From positions 57,501 to 121,500 of the forward strand of contig OZ026835.1 in the NCBI GenBank assembly GCA_964023205.1: a DNA stretch of 64,000 bases. The letters run 5' to 3'. This document shows positions 56,791 through 64,000 of this stretch, piece by piece. Under the pieces are notes generated by a model, which worked only from the letters and a program-made list of their open reading frames with translations, did no database searches and had not been told where the DNA came from. Numbering within the stretch: position 1 is the first letter of the stretch; each line of letters begins with the position of its first letter. The position numbers and the translations under genes were made by a program. The DNA is from Lutraria lutraria. Lineage: Eukaryota; Mollusca; Bivalvia; Venerida; Mactridae.

Positions 56791-56806
56791 GGCCCTTATT
56801 AGGGCC
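56791..56806 (+). terminator. Histone-type 3' stem-loop
   Basis: GGCCCT-TATT-AGGGCC followed by ACCA, preceded by CCAAC as at the other loci, on the plus strand, the sense strand of the MGNC gene. The loop differs from UUUC but keeps U at loop positions 1 and 3. A GAAAGAA element is not seen close by; CAAGCAAAGA occurs about 30 nt later. Confidence 0.65.
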
Positions 56807-56871
56807 ACCATATGTGTTAGATTCGTTTTGTTTCTCAAGCAAAGACAAAAGCATATTACATTGTCTATCAT

Positions 56872-56877
56872 TTTATT
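56872..56877 (-). terminator. Poly(A) signal of the zinc-knuckle gene
   Basis: AATAAA on the minus strand, 105 nt downstream of the stop at 56982. There is no stem-loop between the stop and this signal, in contrast to the two neighbouring genes. Confidence 0.55.
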
Positions 56878-56981
56878 TTTGAAAACATTCTGAGTAACAA
56901 AGTACAACAAAGTACAACACAATACAACTCACTTAGTCTCCAATTTAAGTCTATACACAATTGTCCAACACATTGTCCGGA

Positions 56982-57332
56982 TTACACAAAGTCACTCACA
57001 GTTTTTGTTGGATTCTTTTTGTATTTACGTTTTTTCTTACTCTGTTCTGCGTCCTGTAGATCGACCTGTTCACCTTGTTTCTTAGGACAGTCTGCGATGA
57101 AATGTCCTTGTTCATGACAATAAAAGCATTCATTGTTGAAGGGTTCCGTACAGCTTGTAGAATAATGTCCTTTCTTTCCACAACGATAACACTTGATATG
57201 ATCCCATGTTACATTTTTCTGTCCACAGAGCTGATCCGCTAAGTTGTTAAGCTCTTTAATTTTTTTCTTTAATGAATACATCAAAGTTTGATCTCGGTTC
57301 TCTTCAACTTGGTTCATTTTAGGATCGCTCAT
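56982..57332 (-). CDS. Double CCHC zinc-knuckle protein
   Basis: 116 codons. Residues 18-40 are helical (SLKKKIKELNNLADQL). Two zinc knuckles follow: C48-C51-H56-C61 in CYRCGKKGHYSTSC and C69-C72-H77-C82 in CFYCHEQGHFIADC, then a Lys-rich tail (SKKKRKYKKNP). Such knuckles bind single-stranded nucleic acid and are common in retroviral nucleocapsids and cellular RNA-binding proteins. Here it is divergently transcribed from the polymerase with a TATAAAAG box (57366-57373) 34 bp upstream of the ATG, so an early, replication-associated role is possible. Confidence 0.75.
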   Translation of the reverse strand: MSDPKMNQVEENRDQTLMYSLKKKIKELNNLADQLCGQKNVTWDHIKCYRCGKKGHYSTSCTEPFNNECFYCHEQGHFIADCPKKQGEQVDLQDAEQSKKKRKYKKNPTKTVSDFV

Positions 57333-57365
57333 GTTGAAATGATAAAAAACGGACGGAGCGTACGT

Positions 57366-57414
57366 CTTTTATAGAGTGTCACGCGTTGTGACCTTGAACC
57401 CGAAGTATAAAAAA
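57366..57414. promoter_or_regulatory. Divergent promoter of zinc-knuckle and polymerase genes
   Basis: Minus-strand TATAAAAG at 57366-57373 and plus-strand TATAAAAAA at 57406-57414, 33 bases upstream of the polymerase ATG. Between them lies TGACCTTGA (57389-57397), the complement of TCAAGGTCA, an extended nuclear-receptor half-site. Confidence 0.6.
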
Positions 57415-57441
57415 CGGCGGAGAAGTTTTAAGATCATAATC

Positions 57442-60400
57442 ATGTCAGATACCGACAGTACTAGTGGTGAGGATGAACCTCCAACTAAACGAAGTAAGGT
57501 TGAGCCTGTGCGCGAGTATTATGACATACAGTCACGCATGGAAAGAAAGTCAAGGAAATTTAAGACTCAATCCAAAGTATATGATGTGACATTTCAACCG
57601 TATAATCAATCGTTTGAATTTACAAACAGGTTGTTTAATGATATGATGGACCAACTCTACAAGAGATGTGAAGTGAGATCGAATGATCGAGTTCGAGTAT
57701 CTATTCTACATCCTGATTTGGACTTTGGGATACATGTTCCGTTTAATAGGGCATCTCGTATTAGTGGAGATACATTATTGGATGAAATTGAACGTGTGGC
57801 ACAGAGTAACCGTCAATTTAAAATTCATGATGGGGCGGCACAGATGGAAATTACGCATATTGCTATGCCACAGGGATCCGGAAAGAAAACGTTTAAAGCA
57901 TCAAACTTATTCAGTATGCGGAAGTCAAAGACAAGTGTTGTGTGTATTGACAATAGTAAAGACTCTATGTGTTTAGCTAGATCGATTGTGGTAGGACGGT
58001 GTAAAGTACATGAAAATCAAACCCCGGAATGGAAAAAACGATGGAATCTAATACGTCGCTCTAAGAAAAATCTTCAAAAATACGAAGCTGAAGCATTATT
58101 AAAGCAAGTGGGTATTTCATCGGATCAGTCGTGTGGTATAGAAGAATACCAAAAACTACAGGACTATCTCTATCCAGGCTATGTGATTAAAATCCATCCA
58201 CAACATTATGGAAGTGAATTGTTATTCAAACCACCTGCTATGACTGAAAAAAGTCGTGTGATTCATATCTTTCACCATGATAATCATTATGACTGTATCG
58301 TATCCATTACCGGATTTCTCGGACGGGTTTATTATTGTGAATGGTGCGATATCAGTTATGATCACCGTGAAGGACACCAGTGTAGCCATATTTGTCAGTG
58401 TTATGCTCACACCCTGTGCCCAGCAGGACAATCTATAAGATGTCCGGATTGCCGTCGCCTATTCCAGAGTCAGGCATGTTTTGACAATCATAAAACAAAA
58501 ACGGGAAAACAACGTAAAACCATTTGTGAATCCGTATGGAATTGTAAGAAATGTGGGCAAAAGGTGCTTGGAACGAAACGGAATCATGTTTGCCCAGGGA
58601 CAAAGAAATGCAGGTGTTGTAAAGCCATAGTAGGACCAGATCATGACTGTTACATTCCAACGTATGAACCACCCGATAGAAAACAACCAGAAGTACCATT
58701 CATCTTTTTTTATTTTGAATGTCGTTTTGATTCTGGAGAACATATCCCTAACTTTTGTGTGGCTCAACGTGCTTGTGGTGACTGTATGTGTAAGTCAGTG
58801 AAAACTCCATGTGAGTATTGTGAAGAGGTGAATGAAGCCAGACAAATGACATTCCGTGGTGAAAATACGTTACAACAATTCTGTACTTGGCTATTCCTCC
58901 CTACCCATCGAGGATCGACAGTGATAGCCCACAATGCTCAAGGCTATGACGCTCAGTTTATTCTTAGATATGTGGTCACTCAGGGGACGGCGAAACCCCA
59001 GTTGATTATGAATGGTAGTAAAATCATTCAATTGAGAGTGCATGGAATACGCATGATTGACTCCCTCAGTTTCCTGAGTATGCCTCTCTCCTATTTTCCC
59101 AATACATTTGGACTGACAGAGTTAGCCAAAGGATGGTTTCCATTCTATGCAAACACCTTGGCGTATCAAGATTATGTGGGACCTTATTTGCCGCTACACT
59201 TTTACAAACCGGATAGTATGAAACCAGAGCGACGTGAAGAGTTTTTAACCTGGTACAATGAAAGAAAAGGTGACGTATTTGATTTTCAAAAGGAAATGGA
59301 GAAATACTGTCAATCGGATGTGGACATTTTAAGACGCGGGTGTGGAGAATTTCGTCAACAATTATTGGACAGTGATCAAATAGATCCATTTACTGAAGCT
59401 ACCACGTTAGCTCAAGTGTGTAACAAAGCCTGGCGCAAAAATTCCATGCCACCTCATAGTTTAGCCGTGATTTCGGATGCCGGGTATCCCAATAAAACCC
59501 GGTATTCCATGAAAGGCATACGTTGGCTACAAATGATGGCTGTCACCGAAGAGATACATATTCGACATGCCTTGAATAACAAAGGCGAAGTCAAAATTGG
59601 ACCTTATTACGTGGATGGCTATTGTCAAGAGACCAACACCGTGTATGAATTCATGGGATGTTAGTACCATGGGTGCCCCACCTGTTTTCCTAACCGAAGT
59701 ACCATCAATCCATATACTTTGAGAAGCATGCAACAGGCCTATCACGATACGTATAAGCGACTGGAGTCTTTGAAAGAACAGGGGTACCCTGTTGTGGTCA
59801 TGTGGGAATGTGAATTTGATCAGCGTTGTCAAAAGGATCCTGCCTATAAGACAAGAGTGGAACGATTCTATCATGGTCAAGACCCGATTCAACCCAGGGA
59901 AGCTTTGTTCGGAGGTCGTACGAATGCCGTCCGACTGTATCATGAAGTAGACAACGATCAAGAAATAAAATATGTGGATATTTGTTCTCTCTATCCGTAT
60001 GTGAACAAGTACAGGGCTTATCCGATAGGTCATCCAGTGATCATGAGTCAAGAACAAATTGATCAACAGCATATTGAGAAATACAAAGGACTGATTAAAT
60101 GCCGTGTTCTACCCCCGCAAGATTTATGGATGCCTGTCTTACCCATACACTGTAATAGTAAAATGGTGTTTACGCTATGCCGTACCTGTGCTGAGAAGGA
60201 GATGGATTATTGTACACATTCATCGTATGAACGGTTCTTGTATGGCACATGGACTCATGTTGAATTGGCTAAAGCTATTGCTTTAGGCTATCAAGTATCA
60301 AAAGTGTATCATGTATGGCACTGGGATGAATGGAGTACGGACGTCTATCGACAATACATTGACAAATACTTGAAAATGAAACAAGAGGCTAGTGGATATC

Positions 60401-61233
60401 CTCCAGGGGTGGATACGGAAGAGGCTCAAGATAAATTTAAACAAGATTATTTTGAAGCAGAAGGAATTCGTTTGCAACAGGTGGAGAAAAATCCAGGAAA
60501 ACGAGCTTTTGCCAAAACCATGTTGAATTGTCTGTGGGGTAAAAATGCTCAAACCAACCTCTTACCTAAAACAGAGTATGTTCATCGATTGGACCAGTTC
60601 TACGGAATACTGAACGATCCTAAAAAGTCTGTGAAATATGCAGAGTGTTTTGATCATGATGAATTCATGTTAATGAATTACACTGATGAATCGGACAAAG
60701 CAGACCCTCATTCATCATCCAATCCTGTGGTGGCTTCATTTGTGACGGCTTATGCTCGATTAGAACTGTACAAAGTGCTTGAACCTCTAGGAAAGAGAGT
60801 ATTGTATTTTGACACAGACAGTTGTATGTACATTCATGACCCTGATGGCTATAATGTTCCTATTATACCCAGTCGATTGGGAAAATGGACAGATGAGGTA
60901 CCAAAGGGTCGTATTGTGAGATATGTCGCTTTAGGTCCAAAGAACTATGGCTATGAATACATTGAAAACGGTGAACTCCATCAAAAATGCAAAGTGAAAG
61001 GCATTACGTTAGACTACAATGCCACTCAACAAGTGAATTTCAATACGATGGTGGATTGTGTGAAAGACAGACACCATTATTCGACCGTAGTTGAATATGC
61101 TTCTCGGATTAAACGTCATAAGGACAGAACCGTGACCAGTGAGAAACAAGTCAAAACATTTCGTTCGGTGTATACCAAACGTATTGTGGTCGAGAATCAT
61201 ATGACTGTGCCTTATGGTTATCTACATGACTGA
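57442..61233 (+). pseudogene. PolB: Protein-primed-type family B DNA polymerase, interrupted
   Basis: Replicates the linear viral genome. Start set at ATG 57442 (MSDTDSTSGEDE), after the TATA box. 1264 codons in one frame, broken once by an in-frame TAG at 59662-59664. Order: N-terminal region; a Cys/His-rich zinc-finger stretch at about residues 295-410 (CEWCDISYDHREGHQCSH, CPDCRRLFQSQACFDNH); exonuclease motif I as FFYFEC with Tyr424 at the usual catalytic Asp; motif II AHNAQGYDAQF; motif III YCQSDVDIL; polymerase motif A DICSLYP (846); motif B TMLNCLWGKN; motif C FDTDSCMY (1124); then KVKGITLDY. All polymerisation residues are present. The stop and the Asp-to-Tyr change suggest a decayed copy; readthrough of the TAG is less likely. 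Last 3 bases overlap a TGACCTTGA motif. Confidence 0.85.
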
Positions 61234-61298
61234 CCTTGACCTTTTAGGATACCTTTTGGCCTAGAACAAGTCATCTAAAATTCATTATTCATAAAGAC

Positions 61299-61925
61299 AT
61301 GGATTGGATACCCTTACTACCGATAGAGCTGAGACTTAAAATTTATCGTTATGTCATATGGGCTAACGCTAAAACATGGAAGATGGAGTTAGTGCACACA
61401 TGGGCTACTCATAATGCTATACATAGCTTACAACATACAAATCATCGAAAGATAGAGAGACTGTTGAAGGATGTAGGTGATCGCCAGGACTTGTCATTCA
61501 ACCAAAAATTACCTATTCTACGAAAACTGAATGTGGTACAACAAAGCTTAGATCGTATGTTATCTACGACATGGGATTTTTTAATCCACGATGCTAATTT
61601 GAGCGACGTATCTGCCTTAGCTAACAATTTTCGTTCTACCCCCAATGTGATATGGTTCAGTATGGCTGAAGAGGACAATGGGAGATCTCACCCCGGATGG
61701 CGTCAGTATTCACAGTTTAAAATACGTGGTATCATGGTATTTAAGAGACAGGTACCGTTCACTCATGTTATTCATATTCTACAGTATCGTGCCGTGTTCT
61801 ATAAATTAAGGCACCGCTTAAGAGAAGTCAAAGACGAGATTGAAGCCGTTCATGCGAATCGACCTAGAATAGTGATTTGTTCAGGAAATATTCAATTATG
61901 GTTAAACCATCTAGACGATTTATAA
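61299..61925 (+). CDS. F-box-like protein
   Basis: 208 codons. Residues 3-20 (WIPLLPIELRLKIYRYVI) fit the start of an F-box (LPxELxxKIxxYV), the Skp1-binding motif of SCF ubiquitin ligases. The rest is mostly helical with no recognised substrate domain (KIERLLKDVGDRQDL, VFYKLRHRLREVKDEIEAV). A viral F-box protein could direct host or viral proteins to degradation, but this is inferred from the short motif only. It overlaps the next gene by 28 bases. Confidence 0.6.
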   Translation: MDWIPLLPIELRLKIYRYVIWANAKTWKMELVHTWATHNAIHSLQHTNHRKIERLLKDVGDRQDLSFNQKLPILRKLNVVQQSLDRMLSTTWDFLIHDANLSDVSALANNFRSTPNVIWFSMAEEDNGRSHPGWRQYSQFKIRGIMVFKRQVPFTHVIHILQYRAVFYKLRHRLREVKDEIEAVHANRPRIVICSGNIQLWLNHLDDL

Positions 61926-62185
61926 GTTTATATTACATTTTGGATTTTGAGCTGTATACGGATACGTTATACAGTATTGTACAAGATGACCTTGTCAAGG
62001 TCAAGGACATTCGCGCGTGGATTCTGAACCCTCACACGTTTGAACTATTTAGACAGATAATTCGTGATGCTATGATCAGTGCACACTTAGACTTGAAAGC
62101 TATCCATCGAGACGATTGGAATACTTATGTATGTAACGATAGAGTGATTCACACGATTCAAGAATGGAACAGTTTGATATTATGA
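61898..62185 (+). CDS. Small unknown protein overlapping the F-box-like gene
   Basis: 95 codons from ATG 61898 (MVKPSRRFISLYYILDFEL); an upstream Met at 61877 (seven codons earlier) is also possible. Overlaps the end of the F-box-like gene and the start of the next gene (62164), a compact viral arrangement. Mixed alpha/beta composition, no recognised motif. Confidence 0.5.
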   Translation: MVKPSRRFISLYYILDFELYTDTLYSIVQDDLVKVKDIRAWILNPHTFELFRQIIRDAMISAHLDLKAIHRDDWNTYVCNDRVIHTIQEWNSLIL

Positions 62186-62526
62186 ACCATACCCTGTTGA
62201 GAAAAGCATTGGTATTTGCTTATCGTATGAAGATACCTGAAGGTCATCATTCTCTGGAATGGATTCGACAACAGTTGAGTACACCAGACATGTTTGAAGA
62301 AATGAAACATGGACTTCATGTGATGAATTCATTTTATAAACAATCAGTACCCATGGACTTGAGTGAAACGGATTGGTTCAAACAGGTGGTGAACAATGAC
62401 TCTGTGTTAACATTTCTGAGTCAATCTGGACATTCAGAATGTGTGTTTGAATTTTCTGACAAACTGTTGTTACCCTTACATGACATGTGTTGTTCTTGTT
62501 GTGATTATTCTTGTACTCATACATAA
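62164..62526 (+). CDS. Small unknown protein with Cys-rich end
   Basis: 120 codons starting MEQFDIMNHTLLRKALVF, in a different frame and overlapping the previous gene by 22 bases. Ends in DMCCSCCDYSCTHT, a Cys cluster that may bind metal or form disulphides. No family recognised. AATAAA signals follow at 62568 and 62572. Confidence 0.5.
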   Translation: MEQFDIMNHTLLRKALVFAYRMKIPEGHHSLEWIRQQLSTPDMFEEMKHGLHVMNSFYKQSVPMDLSETDWFKQVVNNDSVLTFLSQSGHSECVFEFSDKLLLPLHDMCCSCCDYSCTHT

Positions 62527-62567
62527 ACATTCATGTTGTCATCAATCATGTTTTATCTGGTTATACA

Positions 62568-62577
62568 AATAAATAAA
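62568..62577 (+). terminator. Overlapping poly(A) signals
   Basis: AATAAATAAA, two overlapping AATAAA hexamers 42 nt after the last stop of the three overlapping genes. They could end the transcripts of the cluster running from the polymerase or F-box-like gene. Confidence 0.5.
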
Positions 62578-62617
62578 ATGTTTTTCTTCCAATAGTGTTA
62601 GTTGTGATTTTCACGTC

Positions 62618-63265
62618 ATGGAGTCCAGTTTACTTTTTAAGCATCCTTGCAATATGTTTATCTCAGGCCCTAGTGGCTCTGGTAAAACACAATTTGTAAA
62701 AAAGGTGTTGGAATACAAATCAGATTTGTTTCAAGTAGTACCAGAGCGTATTGTATGGTGTTACAAAGAATGGCAAGTAGCCTATGCACAATTACAAGAA
62801 CAAGAACCTAGTATTCGGTTCATACAGGGGATACCTGACGAGGATGAAGAGATAGTAGAGGATACATCCATTCCTCATTTAATTATATTTGATGACATGC
62901 TTGGTGATAAAGATGAAGAGAAAATCAAATTATGGTTTACACGAAAAGGTCACCATCGTAATGCTAGTGTGATCTACATTACACAAAACATGTTTCAACA
63001 ATCGAAAGCCAGTCGTACCCTGAGTTTAAATGCACATTACATGATCTTATTTCAAAACACAAGAGATAAAGGACAAATCAAAGTGTTGGCGAATCAAATT
63101 CAATTGCCACACTTGTTACCCGCTTATCAAGATGCTATCTCTACACCTCATGGGTATTTAGTGATTGACTTTCACCCTCAAACACCAGACAGTTATCGGT
63201 TAAGAACAGATATTTTTCATCACTGGATCACTGGAGAAAAACGTGGGCCAGTTGTGTATATATAA
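62618..63265 (+). CDS. A32/FtsK-like genome-packaging ATPase
   Basis: 215 codons. Walker A GPSGSGKT at residues 17-24 and Walker B LIIFDD at 88-93, then RKGHHRNASVIYITQNMFQQ, the sensor region typical of A32-like packaging ATPases of Polintons, adintoviruses, virophages and giant viruses (SxxRTxSxNxHYxxLFxNxRD pattern in SRTLSLNAHYMILFQNTRD). It pumps genomic DNA into the capsid. Full length for the short Polinton form and intact. The stop overlaps the TATA box of the next gene. Confidence 0.9.
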   Translation: MESSLLFKHPCNMFISGPSGSGKTQFVKKVLEYKSDLFQVVPERIVWCYKEWQVAYAQLQEQEPSIRFIQGIPDEDEEIVEDTSIPHLIIFDDMLGDKDEEKIKLWFTRKGHHRNASVIYITQNMFQQSKASRTLSLNAHYMILFQNTRDKGQIKVLANQIQLPHLLPAYQDAISTPHGYLVIDFHPQTPDSYRLRTDIFHHWITGEKRGPVVYI

Positions 63266-63266
63266 A
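63257..63266 (+). promoter_or_regulatory. TATA box of the core protein gene
   Basis: TATATATAAA spans the last codons and stop of the ATPase gene and lies 34-43 bp upstream of the ATG at 63300, the same TATA-to-ATG spacing seen at the zinc-knuckle, polymerase and 225-codon genes. Confidence 0.6.
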
Positions 63267-63299
63267 CATCGTTTACTCATATAAGATCATTCAGTCATC

Positions 63300-64000
63300 A
63301 TGTCAGCCACAGCCATAGCTCAATCGTTAGAACATTTGGGTCAGGAACGAGACCCTACTGTACGGGAGCAAATGCTACGGTCTGGATTAAAAGAAATGCT
63401 CAAGTGGTTCACCTTAGCAGCAAAGGTGATTTTAAAAAAGAAAATTGTGCTACCTAAACAAACACAAAACTTTATGCAAAAACATCAGCATGAATTAGAG
63501 CAGCTGGGAGATGATCAAGTGGACATGGATACTAAACGTCAACTCATATTGAAACCAGGAGGAGGTGGATTTCTTGGTGGAGTCATGATACGAAGTTTAC
63601 TCCGATTGAATGGTCAAAAGACGATTCGTAAATTTGTAAAATCTCCAGCTAAAAAAGCCAGAAAAGCGCCTGCTAGAAAACCTAGAAAATCTCCAGCTAA
63701 AAGAGCAAGAAAACCTAGAAAAGCTCCAGCTAAAAAAGCTAGAAAATCGCCTGCCAAGATCAATGAACGTTTTATTACTCTCCGTCGTCGAAAGCAAACC
63801 ACTTCAACACCCTCTATGGCTGTAACTCCAATCAGTAAGTTACAATGGTCTCCTATCAGTCCTGTGAGTAGTTTGAGCTTTAGCTCATCTAGAAATTCAT
63901 CTAAAAGCTCATCTCAAAATTCTTCTAGAAGTGGATCAAACAGAAGTTTTACTTCTCAGAATCCATCTAAAAGTTTAAGAAGTTCATCTAGAAGTTTATC
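63300..64000 (+). CDS. Basic core protein with H1-like SPAKK tail (partial)
   Basis: Open to the window edge (233 codons seen). Residues 50-105 hold a pattern (LPKQTQNFMQKHQHELEQL, KRQLILKPGGGGFLGGVM) shared with small PX/core proteins of adintovirus-like viruses, where a basic helix pair leads to a Gly-rich hydrophobic segment; I assign it by resemblance. Residues 114-153 are a run of SPAKK, APARK, SPAKR and APAKK repeats, like histone H1 tails and SPKK DNA minor-groove motifs. From about 185 on the text is Ser-rich (SSRNSSKSSSQNSSRSGS), possibly phosphorylated. The likely role is condensing DNA in the virion and perhaps membrane interaction. Confidence 0.7.
   Translation, partial: MSATAIAQSLEHLGQERDPTVREQMLRSGLKEMLKWFTLAAKVILKKKIVLPKQTQNFMQKHQHELEQLGDDQVDMDTKRQLILKPGGGGFLGGVMIRSLLRLNGQKTIRKFVKSPAKKARKAPARKPRKSPAKRARKPRKAPAKKARKSPAKINERFITLRRRKQTTSTPSMAVTPISKLQWSPISPVSSLSFSSSRNSSKSSSQNSSRSGSNRSFTSQNPSKSLRSSSRSL

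Larger units (their letters stand above)
54585..64000. mobile_element. Adintovirus/Polinton-like endogenous DNA virus (partial)
   Basis: Contiguous block of densely packed genes with TATA boxes, no introns and short intergenic gaps: a family B DNA polymerase of the protein-primed type, an A32/FtsK-like ATPase, a GGGGFL-containing basic core protein, zinc-knuckle, F-box-like and small unknown proteins. Polymerase plus packaging ATPase plus core protein is the hallmark set of adintoviruses and Polintons. Integrase, capsid genes and protease are not seen and the right side is cut by the window. The polymerase is broken, so this copy is at least partly decayed. Confidence 0.8.

Noticed and set aside
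54585..56806. Bacterial-type intrinsic terminators
   Set aside because: No U-tract follows the stems; stem, loop and ACC flank fit the histone mRNA hairpin and the context is eukaryotic.
57376..57441. Upstream extension of the polymerase from a GTG codon
   Set aside because: It would start before the TATA box at 57406; the ATG at 57442 fits the promoter spacing of the neighbouring genes.
59527..60072. 181-codon minus-strand frame opposite the polymerase
   Set aside because: Shadow of the polymerase coding strand, with no recognisable motif.

Overview
The window is eukaryotic nuclear DNA, most likely from a bivalve mollusc. The evidence is CCCTAA/TTAGGG telomeric repeats, a spliced gene with GT..AG introns, AT-rich intergenic DNA, CR1-like and other APE-type LINEs, a DIRS-like element, and many copies of repeats that start near TTTTAGCTCACC and end near GGCCCTCTTGTT, a type I associate with bivalve genomes. 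The species cannot be told from the sequence.

Layout. 1-7527 is subtelomeric: a 198-bp satellite, a 1.2-kb spacer and a short telomeric tract, with the whole block present twice about 4.79 kb apart. 7528-14100 is mostly featureless DNA holding a decayed DIRS-like element (RNase H and tyrosine recombinase remnants). 14291-25324 is the one clear host gene, a five-exon Tctex-type dynein light chain of 113 codons whose introns are filled with transposons. One intron carries tandem copies of the exon-4 splice acceptor. 26.4-54.4 kb is a graveyard of nested mobile elements: hairpin-ended repeats, a probable solo LTR, five LINEs, a foldback element rich in CGATACGAC-type repeats, and a 2.5-kb transposon with 56-bp inverted ends inserted in a LINE.

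From about 54.6 kb to the right edge lies part of an adintovirus/Polinton-like endogenous DNA virus. It has a protein-primed-type family B DNA polymerase (one in-frame stop, exonuclease I aspartate replaced), an A32/FtsK-like packaging ATPase, a basic core protein with a GGGGFL segment and a histone-H1-like SPAKK tail, a double zinc-knuckle protein, an F-box-like protein and several small unknown proteins. Major capsid, penton, protease and integrase genes are not in the window and may lie beyond 64000.

The most interesting signal is in this viral region. Three of its small genes end, 11 to 38 nt after the stop codon, in stem-loops that match the replication-dependent histone mRNA 3' hairpin (six-pair GGCCCT stem, four-base loop, ACC flank), always in the sense orientation of the gene. 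Two of the three loci also carry a GAAAGAA motif 13-14 nt further on, like the histone downstream element bound by U7 snRNA. Other genes of the same element have ordinary AATAAA signals. With the H1-like tail and a triple CCAAT promoter, this suggests a virus that borrows the host's histone (S-phase) mRNA programme for part of its gene set. This is an inference to be tested.
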